Shown here one piece after another: positions 10,201-18,550 of a DNA stretch of 64,000 bases. The number at the start of each line of letters is the position of its first letter. Position 1 is the first letter of the stretch. The stretch spans positions 1,908,051 through 1,972,050 of the forward strand of contig NZ_LT706985.1 in NCBI RefSeq assembly GCF_900155645.1. Direction: 5' to 3'. The stretch is from Vaginimicrobium propionicum (GTDB taxonomy: Bacteria > Actinomycetota > Actinomycetes > Propionibacteriales > Propionibacteriaceae). The notes under the pieces were generated by a model that was given only the letters and a program-made list of their open reading frames with translations, did not search any database and was not told where the DNA came from. The position numbers and the translations under genes are program-made.

Positions 10201-10812
10201 ATGAACGTGTCGATGGGGTTGAAAACAAGGCTACGGCTAACGAAAATAGCGGCAGTATTGACTAGCCTGGGTCAGGCCGAGTTGGCTACCGACTGTGAAG
10301 AGTTAGCTGGCGCCGGCATCGGTATGGTCTTAGCCAAAGACGAAAGAGCCTATCAAATAGCACGCGAGAGCGCTGCCTATGACGCCATCGTCGGTATCAT
10401 CGCAAACCCGAATCTGGCAGTGAATCTTGGGGCAGACGTTAGTGTCGCAGACCACTATCCGATTCCAAAACCCCAGAAATATGGGTTGCGTGGTTTGATT
10501 TGTGAATCAGAAGATGTGCTAACTGAAGCCATAAAATGTGACGATGTAGATTTCTTGATAGTGGCCAGTCAATTAATCCCAAGTGCTGCCAGGCAAGCAC
10601 CGGTTAACCAAATATCTGCAAAACCTTGGTTCGCCTATCTTGATAACCCTAACCAAGTACTTGATAACAACGCTAAACGGGTATTCTTTAACTATCGCCC
10701 AAAGGATTGGACGACTGGTTATCTCAAAATGCTGTGGCCTAAGGTGTCAAAGAATTGGGGGCAAGGAATGCATTCCTATACTTTTCGGGCTTTTGGTTGC
10801 GATCCCTGCTAG
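10201..10812 (+). CDS. Degenerate thiamine-phosphate-synthase-like (ThiE/TenI fold) protein
   Basis: I see a faint but ordered resemblance to the ThiE/TenI TIM barrel. VGIIANPNLAVNLGADVSV sits where ThiE has its INDRVDLALA-GADGVHLGQ strand. GLICESEDVLTEA sits where ThiE has GVSVHSLEEA, and DVDFLIVASQL where it has ADYVGVGPVF. The residues that bind the pyrimidine and Mg in true ThiE (the ND of INDR and the HLGQ stretch) are not conserved. Catalysis as thiamine phosphate synthase is therefore doubtful. At 203 residues it is the right size. The ATG at 10201 follows the tkt terminator closely, and the last four bases overlap the convergent prenyl synthase. Function unassigned. Confidence 0.6.
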   Translation: MNVSMGLKTRLRLTKIAAVLTSLGQAELATDCEELAGAGIGMVLAKDERAYQIARESAAYDAIVGIIANPNLAVNLGADVSVADHYPIPKPQKYGLRGLICESEDVLTEAIKCDDVDFLIVASQLIPSAARQAPVNQISAKPWFAYLDNPNQVLDNNAKRVFFNYRPKDWTTGYLKMLWPKVSKNWGQGMHSYTFRAFGCDPC

Positions 10813-11891
10813 AAATCTCGGTCAATGCACTGACTAGCTAAAATAGCTAGCGGCTGGCGCCGTTCTTCAGACAAATTCAGTTTTGCTAACGCTTGGGCGG
10901 CTTGGTTAGCGTAGTTAGCTATTCTTTTCTCGACGAGGTCACGCGCTCCAGAAGCGGCTATCAATTCTTGAGCCTTGGAAATCTCGCTAGACGCTAATGG
11001 TCTGCCGAATAATTCAGCCAATTCGTTAGCCTTATTTTTAGCTAGATTGTTGAAGGCGTAGGCCGCTAATACGGTACGTTTTCCCTCCATCAAATCGGCT
11101 CCCATAGTTTTGCCGGTGACTGATTCCTTGCCAAAAACACCAAGTACATCGTCACGTAGCTGAAAAGCTCGACCAATGGGGGAGGCGAAATCTGCGAGCG
11201 CGGAAAGCTGAGTTTTCGATGCTGCCGCCCCAGCCGCTCCAAACTGTAGTGGTCGCATGACGGTGTAACGAGCCGTTTTCATTTCCAATATCAGCTCGGC
11301 GGCTGACAGGCTTGGATAATGCCGCAATAGGCCATATTGATTGGCAATGTCTAGGTGCTGTCCAGCGTTCACTTCTTGTTGGACCGCCCACCAATATGGC
11401 AAAGCTTGCTCTAAATACTTAATCTGACAGCGATGGACCAAGGCATTAGCCCAAGACATCATCAAATCGCCAACTACTACGGCAGCGCTTCGTCCATAAT
11501 CAGGCTGACCAGGCAATTCGCTCCCCAATTCGCGGTGAGCAACAGGTTTGCCGCGTCGCGTATCAGCCTGATCAATCAAGTCGTCATGAACTAAAATGCC
11601 AGCGTGTAACATTTCGAACCCCGCTGCGGCATCCAAGATTTTTTCGCTGTCCTCGTCTTGTCCCGCGAAAGCTGCATAACCCCAATAAACGAATGCTGGC
11701 CGCAACCGCTTTCCGCCAGCGCAATAATTACCAGCCACTTTGGCTAGCTGCTGCGATTCTGGGCTAATTTCGGTTAGCTGTTTGCTGGCATCAGCTATGA
11801 ATCCTGCCAAACGTTCACTGATTGCTTGGCGGAAGTCAGCGCCACTAGGGTCAAAGGGGTCGAATCTCATGGCGGATAGCTTAGTCGCCAT
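10809..11891 (-). CDS. Polyprenyl (geranylgeranyl-type) diphosphate synthase
   Basis: This trans-isoprenyl diphosphate synthase condenses isopentenyl diphosphate with allylic primers to make chains for menaquinone, carotenoids or lipid carriers. The first aspartate-rich motif is DDLIDQADTRRG (about residues 98-110), with GKRLRPAFVYWG upstream. The second is QLRDDVLGVFG. At 360 residues it fits actinobacterial IdsA/GGPP synthases. Chain length cannot be told reliably. The ATG at 11891 has AAGGTGA upstream; an ATG seven codons in (11870) is an alternative. It diverges from metF, leaving about 28 bases between the starts. Confidence 0.92.
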   Translation of the reverse strand: MATKLSAMRFDPFDPSGADFRQAISERLAGFIADASKQLTEISPESQQLAKVAGNYCAGGKRLRPAFVYWGYAAFAGQDEDSEKILDAAAGFEMLHAGILVHDDLIDQADTRRGKPVAHRELGSELPGQPDYGRSAAVVVGDLMMSWANALVHRCQIKYLEQALPYWWAVQQEVNAGQHLDIANQYGLLRHYPSLSAAELILEMKTARYTVMRPLQFGAAGAAASKTQLSALADFASPIGRAFQLRDDVLGVFGKESVTGKTMGADLMEGKRTVLAAYAFNNLAKNKANELAELFGRPLASSEISKAQELIAASGARDLVEKRIANYANQAAQALAKLNLSEERRQPLAILASQCIDRDF

Positions 11892-11919
11892 TAAAGGAAA
11901 TCACCTTAGAATTGAATGC

Positions 11920-12819
11920 GTGAGTAATCAGCCCGTAGCCAGTACCCGCGTCTCTGATGTATTAACTCAGGGGAGTGAGCCTACCTACAGTTTTGAATTC
12001 TTTCCCCCAAAAACTTTTTCTGGTTCCGCGAATCTGATGCAAGCCTTAGAAGAGCTAGAGCCGTTGCATCCAGATTTTGTCTCGGTAACTTATGGAGCTA
12101 ACGGCTCTAATCGTGACCGTACCCTTGCCTTGACTGTAGAGATTGCCCAGCGCTCAGGCATGCGCGTTATTGGACACATCACTTGCACGGATCAATCAAC
12201 AGACGAAGTAAAAGCGGCAATAGACGCTTATGGTGAAGCGGGTATAACCAATATCTTGGCAATTAGAGGCGACATGCCAGGTGGAGCGTCGCTGCCGTGG
12301 CGAAAACACCCGGATGGGTTAGAAAACGCCACTCAATTAGTTGAATTAGTGAAGTCGCGTGGGGATTTCTGTGTCGGGGTGGGTGCTTTCCCTGACGGCC
12401 ATTTGAATTCCACTCTAGAACAAGACGCTGACATTCTGCTTGGCAAACAACAAGCAGGAGCAGAATTTGCGGTAACACAATTGTTCTTCGAAGCCAGCCA
12501 CTATTTCGAGCTAGTTGAACGGGTGCGAGAAAAAGGGGTAACTATCCCGATCGTTCCAGGCATAATGCCAGTTTCTAGTGTTAGACAGTTAGGTAAATTC
12601 GCTGAACTATCTGGGGCAGATATTCCAGCTAGTGTTGCTGAATCCCTGCTGCGCGTCCCAGACGATCCAGTGATGGTACGCACGATCGGCTCGATGATCG
12701 CTTCGAAGCTTTGCCGTGAGCTATTGGCTGGTGGGGCGCCTGGGCTGCATTTCTATACTCAAAATCGCTCGGTAGCTACCCGTGAAATCTTGGCGATGCT
12801 GCGCGCTTATGGGCTATAA
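11920..12819 (+). CDS. metF: 5,10-Methylenetetrahydrofolate reductase
   Basis: This is a FAD-dependent TIM-barrel enzyme that reduces methylene-THF to methyl-THF for methionine synthesis. The family start motif YSFEFFPPK, the SVTYGANGSNRDRT segment, the flavin-contacting LAIRGDMPGG and the TQLFFEASHYFE stretch are all present. The frame opens at 11740, inside the divergent prenyl synthase. I choose the GTG at 11920 because it gives 300 residues and about 20 residues before the FEFFPPK motif, as in homologues. An ATG at 11869 is the alternative. No strong ribosome site marks either. Confidence 0.92.
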   Translation: MSNQPVASTRVSDVLTQGSEPTYSFEFFPPKTFSGSANLMQALEELEPLHPDFVSVTYGANGSNRDRTLALTVEIAQRSGMRVIGHITCTDQSTDEVKAAIDAYGEAGITNILAIRGDMPGGASLPWRKHPDGLENATQLVELVKSRGDFCVGVGAFPDGHLNSTLEQDADILLGKQQAGAEFAVTQLFFEASHYFELVERVREKGVTIPIVPGIMPVSSVRQLGKFAELSGADIPASVAESLLRVPDDPVMVRTIGSMIASKLCRELLAGGAPGLHFYTQNRSVATREILAMLRAYGL

Positions 12820-12904
12820 CCAGATCTCGAGCTTAGTTAAATTCTTACAAATTGACTCATCGGACTAGAATGGGCAGTCAGTTTTCTTACATTAGACGGG
12901 GTGC

Positions 12905-15145
12905 GTGTTGAGTAAGCAGGCGAATACCAGCTCTTCCGACTTGTTGGCTAGTGAATTGGCTCTCGAGCAGGAACACGTCGATAAGGTCTATGTGCGTCTG
13001 GAAGAGTTAACCCAAGATGCCCGCAACTTAGAGGCTGAATCAGCCGCGAAATTTCGCACCGATAGAGCAGATTGGATGCGTGAAGAAGATGGCACTGCCG
13101 TTTTTGAACGCGATGCTTTCTCGTATCAAGCTGCAAAGCGCCTAGCCGTCCTGGAAAGAGAACATGAGGGTTTGGTGTTTGGGCGCCTCGACTTAGCTGA
13201 TTCAGACATTCGCTATGTTGGGCGTTTAGGGGTGCGCGATAAAGACTATGACCCGCTAGTGATTGATTGGCGTGCGCCAGCTGCTGAACCTTTTTATCGG
13301 GCGATTGCAACTGATCCGATGGGGGTTGTCAGACGCCGAGTATTGCGTTGCCAGGGGGAACAGGTTGTCGGCATAGAGGATGATTTACTCGATGAGACTG
13401 CCGACCACGATTTAGTGGTTATCGGTGAGGGCGCGCTGATGGCTTCATTGAAACGTGCTCGCGGACCGCACATGAAAGACATTGTTGCCACCATCCAAGC
13501 CGAACAGGACGAAGCAATTCGCGCCCCATATCAAGGGGTAACGATTATTTCTGGCGGTCCAGGTACCGGCAAAACTGTTGTCGCTTTACACCGCGCCGCC
13601 TATCTGCTTTATACCCATCGCCGTCGGCTAGAGGCTGGTGGGGTGCTGGTTGTCGGCCCGTCCGATTTGTTTATGAACTATATCGAGCGGGTATTGCCGG
13701 GGCTTGGCGAAGATTCAGTGACGCTTAGAGCCATCGGCCAAATAGCTGGCGATGTGCTCGGATTCACTTCCCGCCGACCCGGCTCAGCGCGGTCGGCCAC
13801 ATTGAAAGGTTCACTTAGGATGCTGCCGGTGCTACGCGCGGCAGTAAACGAACCGCTCGTCCAAAGCCCGGAATTAAATAGGTTGCGGGTATCCATTAAA
13901 GGCGAGGTGTTGACCTTGCGAGCGGACGAGCTAAATAAGATTCGTCGTAACTTGCTAGCTAAACACCGCGTTAACCAAGCTAAGCCGGCCGCCCAAAAAG
14001 CCTTATTGGACGCCCTTTGGGAGAAATTGCCGCAAGAATTGGCGGCGTTGCTTGATCTTAGTCGCGAAGTTTTCGATGAAACTATCACCGATCAAGCCAG
14101 CTACACCATGTTTTTGAACGCTTGGTGGCCAATGCTGGTGCCCGAACAGGTGCTAGCTAGGCTGGCTGATCCGGTATTTCTAAACCGAGTAGCGCACAAT
14201 AGGTTAAGTGAAGAAGAGCAGCAGATTCTAACTGACTCGCTGGCGCATGCGCGCGGTTATGTGCCTGAGGCTGGCCAGCCGCGTCCAGAATGGTCTATCA
14301 GTGATATGGCGTTACTCGATGAGTTGGTGGAGATGATCGGGCCAGTACCGGAAAGTGAAGCCGACGATCCCACACTATTTTTGGACGAGCTAGCTCAGGC
14401 CAACGAGATCGTGACTATCGCTGATCGGTTAACCGATTCTCGCGATATTGACGAAAATGAGCCACGCACTTACTCGCACGTCCTAGTTGATGAATCCCAG
14501 GATGTTACCCCAATGCAGTGGCGAATGTTGCGCCGGCGCGGCCCTCAGGCGTCTTGGACGCTGGTCGGGGATCCAGCACAAAGTTCCTACCCGAGCCAAA
14601 GTGAATCGGCTAGGGCAGTGCGTGATTTGATTGGTCGGGCGCCACACCGTAACTTCAAGCTGTCTACGAATTACCGCTCCCCAACGGAAATTATGGAATT
14701 GGCTGGCAAAGTTGTCATGGCTAGTTTCCCGCAAGCAGAATTACCTAAATCCGTGCGTAAAACTGGCAATAACCCAAAGCTGGTGACTACTTCGCTGGCT
14801 GGGCTCACTAGCCAGTTAGATGTTGAGATTAGACAGTTAGCTGGCCGGGTTGAGGGATCTATCTGTGTTATCACTGCCCCCGAAGATGTCGATTCTATTG
14901 CTAGCACGGTCGAGAGCCTTGGGCTTGAAACTGAGATTGCTGAGCGGCTAAGCGTCATTACTGCCCTAGAAGCCAAGGGTCTAGAGTTTGATGCCACTAT
15001 CGTGGTTAGCCCAGACGATATTGTCGCTCAAACTCCTGGCGGCCAGCGAGTGCTCTATGTTGCCTTGACTCGGCCAACCCAATTGCTGACGACGATTGAC
15101 TTGTGCGCACCCAAGGTTGGCAAGTGGCGTCAACCATTGGGTTAG
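12905..15145 (+). CDS. HelD/HelR-like UvrD-family RNA polymerase-associated helicase
   Basis: This is a superfamily 1 ATPase with a long N-terminal coiled-coil arm (residues 1-90) before the ATPase core. The Walker A motif GGPGTGKT is at 217-224, the Walker B-type LVDESQDVTPMQW near 530, LVGDPAQSSYPSQ near 555, and the motif VI-like YVALTRPT at the C-terminus. This architecture and length (746) fit actinobacterial HelD. Members of that family clear stalled RNA polymerase, and some (HelR) release rifampicin-bound enzyme. I did not find a rifampicin-associated element upstream. The start is GTG at 12905, or TTG one codon later. Confidence 0.88.
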   Translation: MLSKQANTSSSDLLASELALEQEHVDKVYVRLEELTQDARNLEAESAAKFRTDRADWMREEDGTAVFERDAFSYQAAKRLAVLEREHEGLVFGRLDLADSDIRYVGRLGVRDKDYDPLVIDWRAPAAEPFYRAIATDPMGVVRRRVLRCQGEQVVGIEDDLLDETADHDLVVIGEGALMASLKRARGPHMKDIVATIQAEQDEAIRAPYQGVTIISGGPGTGKTVVALHRAAYLLYTHRRRLEAGGVLVVGPSDLFMNYIERVLPGLGEDSVTLRAIGQIAGDVLGFTSRRPGSARSATLKGSLRMLPVLRAAVNEPLVQSPELNRLRVSIKGEVLTLRADELNKIRRNLLAKHRVNQAKPAAQKALLDALWEKLPQELAALLDLSREVFDETITDQASYTMFLNAWWPMLVPEQVLARLADPVFLNRVAHNRLSEEEQQILTDSLAHARGYVPEAGQPRPEWSISDMALLDELVEMIGPVPESEADDPTLFLDELAQANEIVTIADRLTDSRDIDENEPRTYSHVLVDESQDVTPMQWRMLRRRGPQASWTLVGDPAQSSYPSQSESARAVRDLIGRAPHRNFKLSTNYRSPTEIMELAGKVVMASFPQAELPKSVRKTGNNPKLVTTSLAGLTSQLDVEIRQLAGRVEGSICVITAPEDVDSIASTVESLGLETEIAERLSVITALEAKGLEFDATIVVSPDDIVAQTPGGQRVLYVALTRPTQLLTTIDLCAPKVGKWRQPLG

Positions 15146-15164
15146 GTCTTGGGTCGTTAGTTTT

Positions 15165-16502
15165 CTAGCGAGTGATAGCTAGAGTGCCGTTTTCGTAGTT
15201 CTGAGATATCTGGGTTTCGGTGGTCATAGCTTCAGCAACTGGCAGCCCTAAAGTGGTTGAATTTTCTTGATAGGTGGGCAGTAACTCGGTAGGAATCAGC
15301 CAATATCCGAGGGTGTCATTACCCATCAGGGTGCCGCTAGCAAAGGGTTGGGCGAAACCGTCCCCGACCTGGGTCGCTGGACCGGTTGGTTTGCCGTACT
15401 TATTGCTGGCGATAATTTCGCTCAGTTTGCCGCGCGAGACTGACACATCGTCACCGTCGACATAAATATCGGCATTGGCGAATTTTTGTACCCAGCGTCC
15501 GCCGCCTAAATCTTTCTTATTACCTTGTGGCAGACCTAATTTCGCTAGGCCACCATTATCGTCTACAGCTTTAGCGAATGGTTGCATGATGGTGGCTACA
15601 TCGCCTGACTCAGACAAGACGACCTTGCCATTGGTGAAATCTTGTGCCCAAGAGTTGCCAACTTTGTATTCACTTCGAGTGGGTAGCCCAAAAACATCTG
15701 AGCCACCGTTGGCGTCATAGTTATCTCCTACGGCACCCCAAACGACGTGACCACCAGTCGCTACCGAATAGTAGATGCTGCCGCCGTTGAAGTTCTGTTT
15801 CCACCCGCCATTGATGGCTTGTTCATTAGCGGTTGGTTCGCCCAGGCGTGAGCGAACATTGCTATCCAAGTTATAGTAGGTGGCGCCAATTCCGCCGACA
15901 ATCGCATATTTAGGGGCGGCCGGTTTTACGGGTGTCGAAATGTTGTCGTACCTGCGTAACCCGTAGTCGTTCATCAACCCGATTAACTTATTGGCATAGT
16001 TCGGGTCGGTGGCGTAACCGGCACGATGAATCGCCCTAGCGAAATCATCGGCGGTAGTGGTAGAGAATGCTGGGGCGTAACGCGAGTTCACGTGGAAGAA
16101 ATTGCCGTGATCTTTGAAAGAGTCCTCGCCGGAGGCGTAAGTGCGGAAAGCGGCGCTAATGTAGACGTTAGCCCCCGAGTACACCTCCCAAGTGTTCATC
16201 GAAATGCAGCCTGTTTGATACTGGGAACGCCACTGACTGCACTTAATGCCGAAATAATTATTGGCTCTCTTGGTTAGCCCGCTTTCTCCCCATCCAGATT
16301 CCAGAATTGCTTGGGCGATAGATACTGATGCTGGAACTTTGTAGACTCGCTGGCTAGCTTGAGCCATCGGGGCGACTGAAGCAATGAAAGTTTGTGGGGC
16401 AACAGCAGATGCCGGTGCCTGAGCTTGCATCAATCCCGCAGTCAAAATTGCAGGCAAAATCAACGCAGCGATTTTGACGCGCTTAGTTAACTGGTGCTTC
16501 AT
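15165..16502 (-). CDS. Secreted glucosaminidase (GH73-like) with LGFP repeats
   Basis: This is a predicted exported peptidoglycan hydrolase. Residues 1-33 form a Sec signal peptide (KKR-type basic start, hydrophobic ILPAILTAGLMQ core, AxA site). A glucosaminidase/FlgJ-type domain follows, with SIAQAILESGWGESGL carrying the catalytic glutamate, NNYFGIKC and FARAIHRAGYATDPNYA (residues about 55-190). The C-terminal half holds about five LGFP-type repeats (LGEP, FGLP, LGLP, YGKP, LGLP), which anchor proteins to the mycolate or peptidoglycan layer in other actinobacteria. It converges on the HelD-like gene with a 19-base gap and stands alone. Confidence 0.9.
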   Translation of the reverse strand: MKHQLTKRVKIAALILPAILTAGLMQAQAPASAVAPQTFIASVAPMAQASQRVYKVPASVSIAQAILESGWGESGLTKRANNYFGIKCSQWRSQYQTGCISMNTWEVYSGANVYISAAFRTYASGEDSFKDHGNFFHVNSRYAPAFSTTTADDFARAIHRAGYATDPNYANKLIGLMNDYGLRRYDNISTPVKPAAPKYAIVGGIGATYYNLDSNVRSRLGEPTANEQAINGGWKQNFNGGSIYYSVATGGHVVWGAVGDNYDANGGSDVFGLPTRSEYKVGNSWAQDFTNGKVVLSESGDVATIMQPFAKAVDDNGGLAKLGLPQGNKKDLGGGRWVQKFANADIYVDGDDVSVSRGKLSEIIASNKYGKPTGPATQVGDGFAQPFASGTLMGNDTLGYWLIPTELLPTYQENSTTLGLPVAEAMTTETQISQNYENGTLAITR

Positions 16503-16602
16503 CTTCTTCTCGCCCTTTCATAGCCTTGGACGAGTATCAACCGATAAGGGATTTTTAGCTAGTTTTAACCCTAAAGTCGTAATTTAGAGTGAGGGTTTTC
16601 TC

Positions 16603-17355
16603 TTAGCCATCGGGCTCAGAGAAAACAACTAGACCAGGGTTAAGACAGCGGTTAACTAGCCCTATGACTCCGGTTGATGGATCCAATAATTTTTGGACTT
16701 TTAATTTTCCGTTAACGTCAAAGTGCTGATTAGCAAATATTTTAGGGGGCTCAGTAAATTCGACGCGGCGCACCAGTAATTCGACAGGCCTAGAAAGGGT
16801 TTGAGCTAATCGTATTCTGCCTTCTTCAACCCAACTCATCTCAGCCTCGATAATGGCTATTTCGCCAGGAGCTAGAGTGTGCTCGAATCGTATTTCGGCA
16901 ACCTCTAAACCGTTGGCGTCCACGCTCACTTTTGCTAGTTTTCCCCCGTTAATTTTGGTTAGCGTGCTGGTGGGAGTAAAAAATCGGATTCGGCGGGTGG
17001 GTAGCCCAACCTCGATAACTAGACGCGAAGCCAAATGAACTGGAGTTCCGGTATTCGTGCGCTTCCCTAGACGGTAGAAAAGGTGACAGTTCACCATCTT
17101 CCAGGCGTCGTCAGCCAACAGATCTGTCAGGGTTCCTGGAGCTAAAGCTAGTAGTTTTTCGAGTTGGCTGACTGCTAGCAGTGAGCGTGGTCTAGATGGG
17201 CAACGCTGGCCGGTTCGCCAGTAACTTAAAGTTGCGGTGGTTACTGGCGTAGCAGCCTCAGCTAGTCGACTAGCGATCCGCTCTAATGGCAGATCTTGAG
17301 CGCGTAATGCTTGATCTAGGGCATTAGAGAATCTGTTGGAGGGCATAAGAACCAT
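16603..17355 (-). CDS. HTH (XRE-like) DNA-binding protein, last gene of the dnaE2-dinB operon
   Basis: The first 80 residues carry a helix-turn-helix segment of the XRE kind (IASRLAEAATPVTTATLSYWRTGQ, then a helical SRPRSLLAVSQLEKLLAL). The remaining 170 residues are a beta-rich domain I do not recognise. Similar single-HTH proteins are common in actinobacteria but have no assigned role. The ATG at 17355 lies four bases after the dinB stop, so it is almost certainly in the same SOS-linked transcript. A second ATG three codons in (17346) is possible. Whether it regulates DNA damage genes is open. Confidence 0.75.
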   Translation of the reverse strand: MVLMPSNRFSNALDQALRAQDLPLERIASRLAEAATPVTTATLSYWRTGQRCPSRPRSLLAVSQLEKLLALAPGTLTDLLADDAWKMVNCHLFYRLGKRTNTGTPVHLASRLVIEVGLPTRRIRFFTPTSTLTKINGGKLAKVSVDANGLEVAEIRFEHTLAPGEIAIIEAEMSWVEEGRIRLAQTLSRPVELLVRRVEFTEPPKIFANQHFDVNGKLKVQKLLDPSTGVIGLVNRCLNPGLVVFSEPDG

Positions 17356-17359
17356 TGTG

Positions 17360-18550
17360 TCAGGCTCGTCGCATCAATAGGCGGGCGCGGCCAACAACAG
17401 GCTCACCAAATTTAGCGGCAGCCGCGTCCCCGGCTTGTTCGGCTTGTCTCATGCCGCAAGCAGGGGCGTCCAAAGTGGGTTGACGGTAGGTGAATTGGCT
17501 AGGAGTTAATTTTTCGGCACGCACCCCGACTAACCGCAGTCGAGCTTTATCTAGACGCATTCGTTGATACAGCCTGCTGGCTAGTTGAAAAATTTCGTCT
17601 GTGGTGTCGGCTGGGGTCGTTAACTGGCCACTACGGCTTAAGGTAGTGAAATTAGCGAGTCTAACTATGGTAGTTATTTGGCTGGTGCAAAGTCCTTTAG
17701 TACGTAGTCGGCGGCTAGTTTGTTCACTCATTCTAAGTAGCTCGGTGACTATTGTGGTGGCCTCTGAGCTGTCGCGCGAGAAAGTGATTTGCGAGCTTAT
17801 GCAGTGTTCCGCTTCGTGACTGGGGTGAATCGTGGACTGGCATTTTCCCCACGCTAAATCAGCTAGCCAATAACCGGTGCTAGCGCCTAGTGCGCGGGAT
17901 AGAGTCTCGCGTGGGGTGTGGGCTAAATCATCAATAGTTGATAGGCCAAGCTGGTGGAGGCGCTGTGAAGTTGCCGGACCGACCCCGCAGATGGTGTCGA
18001 CACTAAGCGGGTGCAGGAAAGCTATTACGCCGCTTGGTTTTACTTCTACTAAACCGTTCGGTTTAGCTTTTGCGGAAGCCATTTTGGCGACCATCTTCGA
18101 TGGCCCGATGCCTACTGAACAATTAATTCCTAGCTGGTGGCGGATCTCGGCTTTAATCGCGTGGCCAATCTCTTTTGGGGATCCTAGTCTGCGAAGCGCG
18201 CCAGTGATATCAAGGAAAGCCTCGTCGATACTGGCTTGTTCCACCTGATAGGTGAAAGTGTTCAAAATTGTCATAACCTGCCTAGAAACCTTCGTGTAGC
18301 TTTCAAAATCTGGCCGGATAGCTACCGCTTGAGGACAGATTCGGCTGGCGCGAAGGCTTGGCATTCCGGCGTGAATACCGAATCGGCGAGCCAGATAGTT
18401 GGCTGATAACACCACTGAACGTTCCCCAGCGCCAACGAAGACCGGCAACTTGGCCAGCTCGGGTCGGTTGGCTATCTCCACTGAGGCATAGAAAGCATCC
18501 ATATCAACATGCATTATGACTGGCTGCCTGCTCTTGGCTGCTCGGCTCAT
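17360..18550 (-). CDS. dinB: Y-family DNA polymerase IV (DinB)
   Basis: This is a translesion DNA polymerase. Both catalytic signatures are intact: HVDMDAFYASVE near the N-terminus and ASIDEAFLDITG at about residue 100. So this is an active Y-family enzyme, not an ImuB-type inactive homologue. The helix-hairpin-helix (ICGVGPATSQRLHQLG) and little-finger regions follow. I chose the ATG at 18550 because its ATGA overlaps the dnaE2 stop, the usual sign of coupling; a start nine codons earlier (18577) is open. At 396 residues it is a normal length. It lies in an operon with DnaE2, under a shared LexA-like site at 22136. Confidence 0.92.
   Translation of the reverse strand: MSRAAKSRQPVIMHVDMDAFYASVEIANRPELAKLPVFVGAGERSVVLSANYLARRFGIHAGMPSLRASRICPQAVAIRPDFESYTKVSRQVMTILNTFTYQVEQASIDEAFLDITGALRRLGSPKEIGHAIKAEIRHQLGINCSVGIGPSKMVAKMASAKAKPNGLVEVKPSGVIAFLHPLSVDTICGVGPATSQRLHQLGLSTIDDLAHTPRETLSRALGASTGYWLADLAWGKCQSTIHPSHEAEHCISSQITFSRDSSEATTIVTELLRMSEQTSRRLRTKGLCTSQITTIVRLANFTTLSRSGQLTTPADTTDEIFQLASRLYQRMRLDKARLRLVGVRAEKLTPSQFTYRQPTLDAPACGMRQAEQAGDAAAAKFGEPVVGRARLLMRRA

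Noticed and set aside
12841-12904. Rifampicin-associated element before the HelD-like gene
   Set aside because: I looked for the inverted repeat seen before rifampicin-inducible helR genes and found none.
17360-18550. DinB as an ImuB-type inactive mutasome protein
   Set aside because: Both catalytic motifs (DMDAFYASVE and SIDEAF) are intact, so it is a working Pol IV-type enzyme.
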